Assembly (NCBI RefSeq): GCF_010389155.1
Contig: NC_057761.1
Span: forward strand, 16,432,501 to 16,496,500
Source of the DNA: Erigeron canadensis
Lineage: Eukaryota > Streptophyta > Magnoliopsida > Asterales > Asteraceae
Reading direction: 5' to 3'
Length of the DNA: 64,000 nucleotides
Part shown: in pieces, positions 55,636 through 64,000 of the stretch
How positions within the stretch are numbered: the stretch's first letter is position 1
Layout: the number at the start of each line of letters is the position of its first letter
Program-made: the position numbers and the translations under genes
Notes under the pieces: model-generated
What the model was told of the DNA's origin: nothing
The model's input: only the letters and a program-made list of their open reading frames with translations
Databases searched by the model: none

Positions 55636-56330
55636 GAAGAAGCTAGAAGAAGGCAAGACGACAATGATGAGTGCCGTGGTTTCCGCCATAATAAAGAACG
55701 AGATACCCCCTAAGTTGGAAGATCCAGGGAGTTTTCTTATTTCTTGTTCTTTTGGGATTAAATTGTATAAGGCATTGGCTGATCTTGGTGCCAGCATTAA
55801 TTAAATGCCTTATTCGGTCTATAAGAAATTGTCCCTAGGTGAATTGACCCCGACCCGCATGAGCATTACGCTTGCGGATAGATCATTCCAATATCCCATG
55901 GGGATAGCGGAAAATTTGCAGATTAAGGTGGGTCATATGATTTTCTTGGTAGATTTTGTTACACTAGAAATGGAGGTGGATGTCAATGTACCTCTCATCC
56001 TATAACCGCGGATGCTATCATTCGGGTTAAGGCCAAGGAAATTTCTTTAGGTGTCGGTGATGACCAAGTTGTATTTAATGTTGATAGAGCTCTTAAACAT
56101 CCTTACTCGTGTGATGAATCTTGTTTCAGGATAGATGTTATTGAAGAAGAGGATGCTTTGGAAAAGGAGCTTATGGATTACTTGGATATGGAGGATGGGC
56201 AAGCTTTGTTAGCTTGTAATGAAAAAGAACAGGAGATAGTTGATGAGATGATGCAATAGATCATGGCATTAAGCGTTGATGAAACTCCATCGGATGATGA
56301 ATCTTTTGAAAAGATCAAGGTAGCAAACGG
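55636..56330 (+). pseudogene. Athila F aspartic protease region
   Basis: Broken frames give SFGIKLYKALADLGASIN, then a stop codon and MPYSVYKKLSLGEL (about 55750-55850). Athila proteases carry an LGASINLMP-type active-site phrase; here the Leu codon has become TAA (55801-55803). VGHMIFLVDFVTLEMEVD and VPLILX-type sequence follow. Sequence 56010-56330 is the acidic connector to RT with stops. Confidence 0.82.
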
Positions 56331-57680
56331 GTGCTTACTTCGGTTGAGAGCCCTCCTACCGATTTGGAGCTCAAACCGCTTCCGGATCATTTGGAGTATG
56401 CATACTTAGAAGGTACATCTTTCCTCCCTGTTGTCATTTCATCTTCCTTGATGGAGGATAAAAAATCTAGGCTTATTACTGTCTTGAGGGCCCATAAAAG
56501 GGCCTTTGCATGGAAAATTTCCAATATTCCGGGTATAAGTCCAGAATTTTGTAAGCACACAATAAACTTTGTTGATAATGTCAAACCTATTGTGCAAAGA
56601 CAACGGAGATTAAACCCGAACATGAAAGATGTTGTGAAAAATGAAGTTATTAAATTGTTGGATGCGGGAATCATATTCCCCATCTCGGATAGTTCATGGG
56701 TGAGTCCGGTACATTGTGTATTGAAAAAGGGTGGGATGACTGTTGTGCTAAATGATAAAAATGAATTAATTCCCACTAGAACTGTCACGGGTTGGAGGGT
56801 ATGTATTGATTATCAGAAGCTAAATGATGCAACCCGCAAGGACCACTTCCCATTGCCCTTTATCGATCAAATGCTCGAACGACTCGCCGGAAATGAGTAT
56901 TTTTGTTTTTTGGATGGGTTTTCTGGGTACTTTCAAATACCCATTGACTCCAAAGACCAATAGAAGACCACCTTTACTTGCCCCTTTGGCATTTATGCCT
57001 ATAGAAGGATGCCATTCAGTCTTTGTAATGCCCCGGGGACTTTCCAACGTTGTATGATTGCTATTTTTCAGGATATGATTGAAACATCCATGGAAGTTTT
57101 TATGGATGATTTTTCTGTGTTTGGAAATTCTTTTGAAAATTGTCTAGTTAGTCTTGATAAGATGTTGGAAAGGTGTGAACGGGCACACTTGGTTTTAAAC
57201 TGGGAAAAGTGTCACTTTATGGTTAAAGAAGGTATTGTTTTCGGACACAAAGTTTCTAAGGAAGGGTTAGAGGTCGATAAAGCTAAAATTGATGTCATAA
57301 GTAAATTGCCTCCGCCCACAAATGTGAAATCAATTAGAAGCTTTTTGGGTCATGCCGGTTTTTATCGTAGATTTATAAAGGATTTCTCCAAAATCACCCA
57401 GCCTATGACCAAGTTGTTAGAGAAGGATGTCCCATTTGTGTTTGATAAAGAGTGTCTTGATGCATTCAACTTGTTGAAAGAGAATTTGACCAATGCACTC
57501 ATTATGACTCCCCCTAATTGGTCATTACCATTCGAGTTGATGTGTGATGCTAACGACTTTGCCTTAGGGGCCGTTTTAGGCCAAAGGGAGGATAAACATT
57601 TCCGCCCTATTTCCTATGCTAGCAAGACCTTGAATCCAGCCCAACAGAACTATACAGTGACTGAAAAAGAGTTGAAATTT
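56331..57680 (+). pseudogene. Athila F reverse transcriptase and RNase H start
   Basis: Frame 56331-56963 shows the connector KRAFAWKISNIPGISPEFC and RT motifs GWRVCIDYQKLNDATRKDHF and FLDGFSGYFQIPI. Frame 57009-57683 goes on with PFSLCNAPGTFQRCM, the catalytic box VFMDDFSVFGN, and GHKVSKEGLEVDKAKIDVI. The RNase H start is FELMCDANDFALGAVLGQ through YTVTEKELKF. One TAG (56961) interrupts after DSKDQ. The coding ends at 57680 by deletion into the LTR, so RNase H is incomplete and integrase is gone. Confidence 0.93.
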
Positions 57681-58612
57681 TGAAGGATCTCAAGCTCGAT
57701 TGGAATCATTCCGTTATTCGTTTTCAATTCCTTGTATTCGGTAACGATGAATTCTCTATATTTGATTCGTTATTCGTATTTCAATATGAGTGGCTAATCG
57801 CCTTTTCATCCATCTTGATGGAGTGAGACAATATGTAAGGATTGCATAATATTTTATAATTCAAATGATTTGATTTAACGTTGTGTCGTGATCTTAATCT
57901 ATTAAATATTTGTTATTTAATTATTAGTTGCGGATAACTTTTATACAAGCTTAGTGGTAACTAGGGGTAGGTAGAAGTTATTTTGATCGCTTGGTTAGAA
58001 GCGATTGGTTCTATGACGGGTATGGTATAAGAGAATTAATAATTAATAAGGATTAATGGGTTGATGGTTGGGTACAACCAATAGACACAATTGTTATCTG
58101 AAATGATCAAAACCATTGTTGAACTAGAGAAGTTATAAAAAGGCGTCTCGGGGTAGCGGTCTTAATAATGGAACTAGTTTATACAAGAGAGTCAAATAAG
58201 TTGTAAACTTGACGGGTACGGGGTTGAAGATTAAATTTGAGTCTTGGTCATTTAATAAACTAATTGGATTTGAACTTCATAAAATGTGTAATCTAAACAT
58301 GTTGTCGAGCGAAATCAAGATGGGTGACCTTTAAATTCTTGTTTTAAACAACAAACTCCTCTTTCGATTAATCCTGAGGGATTACTAACTCTTTTACTAA
58401 CTACTTGCAACGTGGCAATTCGGCCACAAAACCCCCCATTTTTACTTGAATCACTTAATTGTTACAATTACTTATAATAGTCCTTGTGAACAATCTCGGC
58501 TTACCAGCTTTTACTATACTGCATGCGATCAGGTACACTGCCTGTGAGTGTGTAGTGGTCAGTATTTAGGTAAATCGTGTTTATAAATTTTATTACTAGA
58601 TTTCACACATCA
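57681..58612 (+). repeat. 5'-truncated 3' LTR of Athila F
   Basis: The block starts TGAAGGATCTCAAGC, which equals position 50140 in the 5' LTR, so about 535 bp of the LTR are lost. The join shares TTTTGAAGG-like microhomology with the pol side (ATTTTGAAGG). It ends TTTCACACATCA, followed by GACCT. Confidence 0.92.
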
Positions 58613-58617
58613 GACCT

Positions 58618-58960
58618 TCACAGAATACCACTTCTAGTAGTGGAACTCCGAGTCGTTCTCGTACACCTCAAAGGAGTAACTCACCTAGGAAGATGGCTCA
58701 ACAAAATCGATCAACTCCTTCTAGAATTAATAGTTCGTCTAAATTCTATGATCGATTAGGGAGTCAACCTAGATTTGGTACTCACTCACCAAGGAATTCT
58801 CCTCCTAAGACTCGTTTCACTTCACCTAAGAAATAGTCTGTGACACCATCTTCATCCAAGGCTCGATTACAGAGCGATGGATATTGGACCGAATTAATAA
58901 TTAGAGATGAATTCGGTAAATCCAAACCTCAGAAGGTTTGGGTTCCCTTTGGAAACTAAC
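58618..58960 (+). pseudogene. Copia E SR-rich linker after the Athila insertion
   Basis: The frame continues in phase from 49605 and reads SQNTTSSSGTPSRSRTPQRS, then NSPRKMAQQNRSTPSRI and further Ser/Arg/Pro-rich sequence. A TAG (58836) and a later TAA interrupt it. It resembles SR-type disordered tails. In the polyprotein it joins the second knuckle to protease. A role in RNA or splicing-factor binding would be speculation. Confidence 0.72.
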
Positions 58961-59204
58961 CATCTTGTTGTCATATGTGCAGGGAGAACCAAGGAAGGCT
59001 ATCAGTCTTTGGTATGTTGACAATGGATGCTCTCGGCACATGACAGGGGACAAGCATGTGTTGTCCAATTATGAAGATGTACATGGTTCTTACGTTAGTT
59101 TCGCTGGTCCCAAGGGCGGCAACATCTCGGGCCAAGGTGATGTTGTCAATGGGAAGATTACGCTGGAGAAAGTCAATTATGTGGAATAGTTAGCACATAA
59201 TCTA
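58961..59204 (+). pseudogene. Copia E aspartic protease
   Basis: The frame 58938-59189 contains SLWYVDNGCSRHMTGDKHVL, the Copia protease active site. The family usually has D-S-G; here D-N-G keeps the catalytic Asp but changes the next residue. It is followed by YVSFAGPKGGNISGQGDVVN and a TAG just before LAHNLLSVSQICD. Confidence 0.82.
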
Positions 59205-59975
59205 TTGAGTGTTTCTCAGATTTGTGACAAGGGTAACAATGTCCATTTTACTGAGAAAGAAGCACTTATTCTGAAACCAGGATATGTTATTCCTGAAGAC
59301 TGGATCCTGCTAAAAGCTCCTAGGAAGAGAGACATCTATGGCCTTGTGTTAGGTGTTGATGATCCAAAGGAGTCTGTTTGCTTGTTATCGAAAGCAAATG
59401 AATCTGAATCTTTACCATGGCATAGAAGAATGGGACATATCAATTTTCGAAAGATGAATGACATTGTCAAACATGGTTTGGTTGACAGCGTTCCCATGAA
59501 ACGGTTTGGAATGGAAGACAAATGTGTACCTTGTCTGAAAGGTAAACAGCAAAAGTCTACACATAAACCGAAACAAGAAAATTCTATTGCCAATCCTTTC
59601 GAGTTACTTCACATGGATTTATTTGGTCCAGTGAATGTAAGAAGTATCGATAGGATGTATTACTGTTTGGTGGTTACTGATGACTACTCGAGATTCTCAT
59701 TGGTATTCTTTCTTAAAACGAAAGATGAAACTCCACAGATTTTGATAAATTTCTTTGTCAAAACTGAAAGTCTTTATGGAGTTCGCATTAAGAGAATCAG
59801 GAGTGATAACGGAACTGAATTTAAGAATAATGTGATGGATGTCTTTTGTTTGTCAAAGAGAATCCAACATCAATACAATTCGCTGTATGAACCACGACAT
59901 GCTATGAGCTTCTACATAAGAAGAAACCGAATTTACAGAATGTTGAACCATTTGGTGTACTGTGTACTTTCTTGA
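59205..59975 (+). pseudogene. Copia E GAG-pre-integrase and integrase, catalytic Glu region deleted
   Basis: The frame has LPWHRRMGHINFRKMNDIV with CVPCLKGKQQKSTHKPK (zinc-binding region). It has the first Asp in LHMDLFGPVNV and the second in IRSDNGTEFKNNVMDVF. After HQYNSLYEPRHAMSF the sequence jumps to unrelated residues and then to the integrase C-terminal phrase in another frame (GVLCTFLKYLPQSKFDP). The segment holding the catalytic E-R-R-N motif and about 100 or more residues is missing. Confidence 0.9.
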
Positions 59976-61490
59976 AATATCTACCTCAGTCAAAGTTTGA
60001 TCCAAAAGGTTGAAGAGGGAATTTTCATGGGTTATAAACCGGGAACATCAATTCGACGGGTTTATAACAAGCAGACCGGCAAAGTTGACTTGGGTACAAA
60101 TGTCAAGATTGTCAGTCATAAGCCCGCTATTCATTCTGGAACTGGCAAAAATTTCGATTATGATAGTGTGTTTAGTTCACTACACGGTCCTGCTTTTTAT
60201 TCAGATCCTAAGACAGTTGATGATGTGATTATTTTAAGAGATCACATGGATTATACTCCTACATCTCCGCCTACTCGAAATGTTGATACTACTCCAACCA
60301 AAGATAAGTCTAGTACTAGTGTTGGTGAAAGTAGTAAGAACAAGGATAAGACACCAGATTCAGACAATACTAAACCCGAGAACACTACACCACTATCTCC
60401 ATCCAAGGTTTCATTACCCGATGATGATACTATTTCTGAAGAGTCGGAAGATGATTTTAGTTCTCCAGAGTTGCAGATTCAAACGAACTTAGGAGATAAT
60501 CTAAATGTTGATCCGGTTCCTCAAAGAAGAATAAATAAAGATCATCCAGTTAAGAATATTCTTGGAGATGCTTCAGTGCCTATTCGAACTAGAAATCAGT
60601 TGAATAAAGAGATGACTAGTTTGTTTTGTGAAGTAAAGGACTCTGGTATAATAACTGAGTGCTTATATACTGGTTTCATTTCACAAGTAGAACCTAAGCA
60701 TGTTAAGGTTGCACTAAAAGATCCTTGTTGGGTTGAAGCAATGCAAGAAGAATTAGCTCAATTTGAGAAACTTGGAGTTTGGGAGTTAGTAGATGTGCCT
60801 AGAGGTAAAGAACCGATTAGAACTCGTTGGGTATATAAATGCAAACGAGATGACAAAGGGGTTGTTACCAGAAATAAAGCACATTTGGTTGTTCAGGGGT
60901 TTGCACAACGAGAAGGATATGACTATAACGAAACTTTTGCGCAAGTTGCTAGGATTGAAGCTATAAGGTTATTTTTAGCCTATGCAAGTTTCAAAGGTAT
61001 AAAGCTGTATCAGTTAGACGTTAAGAGTGCCTTCTTATACGGTGAAGTTAAAGAAGAAGTTCATGTTCATCAACCACCGGGGTTTAAAGATCCGAATTAT
61101 CGAAGAAGAGCATATCGACTGGATAAGGCTCTTTATAGATTACATCAAGCACCCATAGTGTGGTGTGAAAAGTTGTCGACACATCTGTTGACAAATGGAT
61201 TTACAAGAGGATCGATAGACAGCACATTGTTTATCAAGTGGAAGAAGCGAGATAATCTAATTGTACAAGTTTACGTGGATGATATCATTTTTGGTTCATC
61301 TAATGTAAAGATGTACAAAGAGTTTGAAATGAGCATGAAAAATGAATTTGAAATGAGTGCTATGCGAGAACTCCAATTTTTCCTCGGACTGCAAGTTGAT
61401 CAAAGGAAAGATGGATTCTTTATTCACCAGTCTAAGTATGTCGATGACATTTTGGAGAGGTTTCAAATGTTAGAATCAAAGTTGAAATGA
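59976..61490 (+). pseudogene. Copia E integrase tail, linker and reverse transcriptase
   Basis: The 497-codon frame 59997-61490 begins in the integrase C-terminal region (EEGIFMGYKPGTSIRRVYN). It then has a Ser/Thr/Asp-rich linker (about residues 85-170) and RVT_2: [51 protein letters not shown] and FFLGLQVDQRKDGFFIHQ. The catalytic YVDD is intact. The frame ends at SKLK because a 158-bp tandem duplication begins at 61482 and shifts the reading. Confidence 0.93.
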
Positions 61491-61639
61491 GCATGAAAAA
61501 TGAATTTGAAATGAGTGCTATGCGAGAACTCCAATTTTTCCTCGGACTGCAAGTTGATCAAAGGAAAGATGGATTCTTTATTCACCAGTCTAAGTATGTC
61601 GATGACATTTTGGAGAGGTTTCAAATGTTAGAATCAAAG
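61324..61639 (+). repeat. Perfect 158-bp tandem duplication in Copia E RT
   Basis: The units 61324-61481 and 61482-61639 look identical over all 158 bases. The length is 52 codons plus two bases, so it shifts the frame. The unit ends carry a short TTGAAATGA / TTTGAAATGA similarity inside the unit that could have promoted slippage. Lack of any substitution means the event is young, or the copy was recently made or corrected. Confidence 0.95.
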
Positions 61640-62383
61640 ACATATGGTACTCCTATTTAGCAGAATCATGGCTTAGGAGTTCTTAATCCTAAAGATGAAC
61701 TTATGGATGCAACTTATTATCGTGCTATCATTGGCTCATTAATGTATCTGACTGCTTCGCGTCCAGATATTATGTTCTCTGTTTGTCTTTGCGCTAGATT
61801 TCAAGCTAGTCCGAAAGAGTCACATTTGACTGCAGCAAAGCGTATTCTACCTTATCTTAAGGGAAACCAAGGGCTTGGTCTATGGTATCCTATGGGAGGA
61901 ACGTTTGATTTTGTTGCATATACTGACTCGGACTTTGGCGGTTGTAACAATGACAAAAAGTCTACGACTGGAGGTTGTCACTTTTTAGGAGGAAGATTAG
62001 TATCGTGGCAATGCAAGAAGCAGACATGTGTTGCTCAGTCTTCATGTGAGGCAGAGTATATGGCTGCTGGTAGCTGTTGTTCCCAGGTATTGTAGATTCA
62101 GCAACAACTTCGTGACTACGGTATGGATTTTCTTGATACTCCTATTAGAATAGACAATAAGTCAGCTATAGATATTATAAATAACCCTGTCATGCATAAG
62201 GTCACCAAGCATATTGATATTAGACATCATTTCTTGCGTGATTGTGCCCAAAAGAAGTTAATTCATTTGGAAAAGGTTATAACCGATGATAATTTAGCCG
62301 ATTTGTATAACAAAGCATTTGATAAGACTCGATTTGAGAAGTTAATTCTTCTCAATGGGATGAAGAATGCAGATTCATATTAA
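61640..62383 (+). pseudogene. Copia E RT C-terminus and RNase H
   Basis: After the duplication the frame gives YRAIIGSLMYLTASRPDIMF and the RNase H motifs (AYTDSDFGGCNNDKKSTTGG, SSCEAEYMAAGSCCSQVL, IRIDNKSAIDIINNPVMHK, IDIRHHFLRDCAQKK, DDNLADLYNKAFDKTRFEKL). A TAG at 62093-62095 sits where this family has Trp, and another TAG (61658-61660) follows YGTPI. It ends naturally at TAA 62381-62383. Confidence 0.92.
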
Positions 62384-64000
62384 ATCTCTCAAAGAACTGA
62401 TTTTGTAAGTTTGTGTCTGTAAATAGCTAGAGTCATAAAAATACAAAAAGAGTTCTTAGTGTCATAAAAACCATAATAATGTGAAAAATCAGAAAATGAC
62501 AAAAATATGAAGTGATTTAAGTTGATGCTATAAGACGATTAGAAGTGAGGATACTTTAGCTTTCAAGCCTGCTTAATCGTAATATAACTGTTTAGTTCAG
62601 TGATTACAATATATAATATATTGGTAGGCACAAAGTAGCAAGGTTTCCTTAAATCTGAACTTAACTTATACAATGTTCTTGTGGGAAACATATTCAGATA
62701 TATGGCTAAGAATGCTTGCTTTTCATAAATGAATTGATCTGATCCTTAAATTCTGTGAAAGATCTAGCATTACTATAGGATTTATTCAGTATATATACAA
62801 GTCATGAGCATGAAAGTTAAATTTAGTTATAATGTGATATTACTATTATGTTAATGCAATTGAAATGAATGTAAATTAAAGGGCTAATGTGGTCTTTGAT
62901 ATTTGGACAAGTATGTCCTCGGGGTGTCTTCGTATACCTAGCCTACCTAAAGCTTCCAACTTGGGATAGGTTGTCAGAAAGTTCGCTACACAGGTCTCAT
63001 CAAAAATCATGGGTTCCCAAATATAATGAAATGCAAGAGCAAATTAAAGTTAAATCGCCAGATACTATATTCAATTAATTGTTTAAATCTTAAAAAGTGT
63101 CTCATGGTTTGTTTAAGGAAGTTTTGGGATATATATTGAATATTTGTTATCTTAGTGCTTGTGTCGATTACGGGAGTATATCTGAATGTGGGTCACATAA
63201 GTTCGCAAATAATTAATGTGGCATGAGTAACTTACTAGGTTACATGGTGACTGTCCTTGGCTAAAGTAATACGAAAGTGTCACAACCCAAAGGAAACTGG
63301 AAGTACCGAGTGTTTAAGAGGACAAATATACCGGTAATCGTTGTTGGGTTACTGTTCATAACTAATAATAAGAGAATTGTTTCTCACCCGCAGGCTTATG
63401 TAAATGCTAATCTAATCTAATCTGCAGAAACTTAGAATTTCTTGTAAATAGGTAAAGTAGTTTAGTTATTTATTTTGCTTTATTTTTATTTTCATTTTTA
63501 TTTTTTATTTTTTTTTTATATTTATTTTTTATTTTTATTTTAATAAGTGTAAGTTTGTGTGTCAAACTAGTTCTTATTGCACGAGATATTTGATAAGCAT
63601 AGAAAGTTATGATACTTAGTGAATTATATAAGTCTTGTTACTTACGGTATAAATGATTAAAAGATGGATTTTCTAATATAGACATGAGTTGTTTAAGGTT
63701 AGAAAATGAAATTATTTTTGAAAATTGAAAAGTCAAAATATTTTTTAATGTGTTTCAATTAAAATTTTGAAATTTCAATTGTTTTTGATTGATAAGTATG
63801 CTTGATAAAGATTGGACTTGCCATAGATTTTTTATCGTTAGGTTAAGATTTTGATCATTATGCATATTTTTAATATTTTGTTGATTTTGATGCATTGATG
63901 AAGTTTGTTAAGTGTGCAGGTTACAGATATCAAATTTCAAATACGGTCGCTGTTGATCAGTGTGTATCATTAATCATATGAATATTACACCAAATAAGTA
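62384..64000 (+). other. Copia E 3' non-coding region
   Basis: No gene is supported in these 1.6 kb. A T-rich low-complexity tract (TTTATTTTTATTTT-type) lies at about 63467-63542. Neither a polypurine tract nor sequence matching the 5' LTR (46356-46762) is seen, so the 3' LTR should lie beyond the window or be lost. Long non-coding 3' regions are usual in Sirevirus-like elements. Confidence 0.6.

Larger units (their letters stand above)
49606..58612 (+). mobile_element. Athila F: Athila-type Gypsy nested in Copia E
   Basis: A perfect target duplication GACCT (49601-49605, 58613-58617) brackets an element starting TGATATGTCG and ending CACACATCA. The primer site TGGCGCCGCTGCCGGGGA and pol sequences (RTVTGWRVCIDYQKLNDATR, FMDDFSVFGNS) are of the Athila lineage. 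The 5' LTR contains an L1 LINE. A deletion joins RNase H directly to the middle of the 3' LTR at 57681, removing integrase, the 3' region and about 535 bp of LTR. Confidence 0.95.
46356..64000 (+). mobile_element. Copia E: Sirevirus-like Copia, split by Athila F, running past the window
   Basis: It has a 5' LTR (46356-46762), a primer site, a long Gag with two knuckles (47133-49605), then the 9-kb Athila insertion. The rest resumes with linker, protease, integrase, RT and RNase H (58618-62383) and a non-coding tail. RT motifs (FEMSAMRELQFFLGLQ) fit the Sirevirus branch. Lesions are an integrase deletion, stops, and a 158-bp RT duplication. The 3' LTR was not found up to 64000. Confidence 0.9.

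Overview
This window is repeat-dense plant nuclear DNA, almost certainly from a eudicot with a large, retrotransposon-filled genome. The supporting signs are Ty1/Copia elements with tRNA-Met-type primer sites, Athila- and Tat-type Ty3/Gypsy elements, a plant L1 LINE with a zf-RVT domain, MITEs in (TA)n arrays, and one R2R3-MYB gene with the canonical three-exon structure. Some sequence styles recall Asteraceae, but the family cannot be fixed from this window. I found one intact host gene; nearly all other coding signal is decayed transposon protein.

Region 1 (1-23502) is a nest. A Sirevirus-like Copia element on the minus strand (Copia A, about 600-23502, 5' LTR at 22726-23502) is split inside its integrase by a small Athila-like Gypsy element (3111-18500, near-matching 5-bp target duplication). 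That element is in turn split by a complete 11.8-kb Copia (Copia B, 4540-16375, two 335-bp LTRs, target duplication CAAAC). A 5'-truncated Tat-type Gypsy fragment with PPT and 3' LTR (about 16950-18328) replaces most of the Athila-like 5' LTR.

Region 2 (23503-31729) is the gene-bearing island. It holds a PIF/Harbinger-like MITE (24295-24513), an R2R3-MYB gene on the minus strand (24899-26189, 332 aa, MYB41/MYB74/MYB102-like), and then a cluster of foldback or TIR elements, most of them sitting inside (TA)n microsatellites.

Region 3 (31730-39333) is a complete but degenerate plus-strand Copia (Copia C, about 705-bp LTRs, target duplication CTAAT). A tRNA-derived SINE-like head follows (about 39440-39520), then a truncated plus-strand Tat-type Gypsy (Gypsy D, about 39720-43405) that stops where another LTR-like block begins (43406-46355).

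Region 4 (46356-64000) is a second nest. A plus-strand Sirevirus-like Copia (Copia E) is interrupted exactly in its gag-pol reading frame by an Athila Gypsy (Athila F, 49606-58612, target duplication GACCT). The 5' LTR of Athila F carries a 5'-truncated L1 LINE on the minus strand (50356-53085, 17-bp target duplication). Copia E also carries a perfect 158-bp tandem duplication in its reverse transcriptase; its 3' LTR was not reached before the window ends.

The elements are independent genomic parasites, so there is no operon-like cooperation. No clearly new biological system was found. The strongest leads are the exact nesting history, the cluster of (TA)n-targeted foldback elements near the MYB gene, the repeated hairpins in the leader of Copia B, the ACGT-core palindrome and motif cluster in the LTR and leader of Copia E, and two-zinc-knuckle Gag proteins in Copia A and Copia E.
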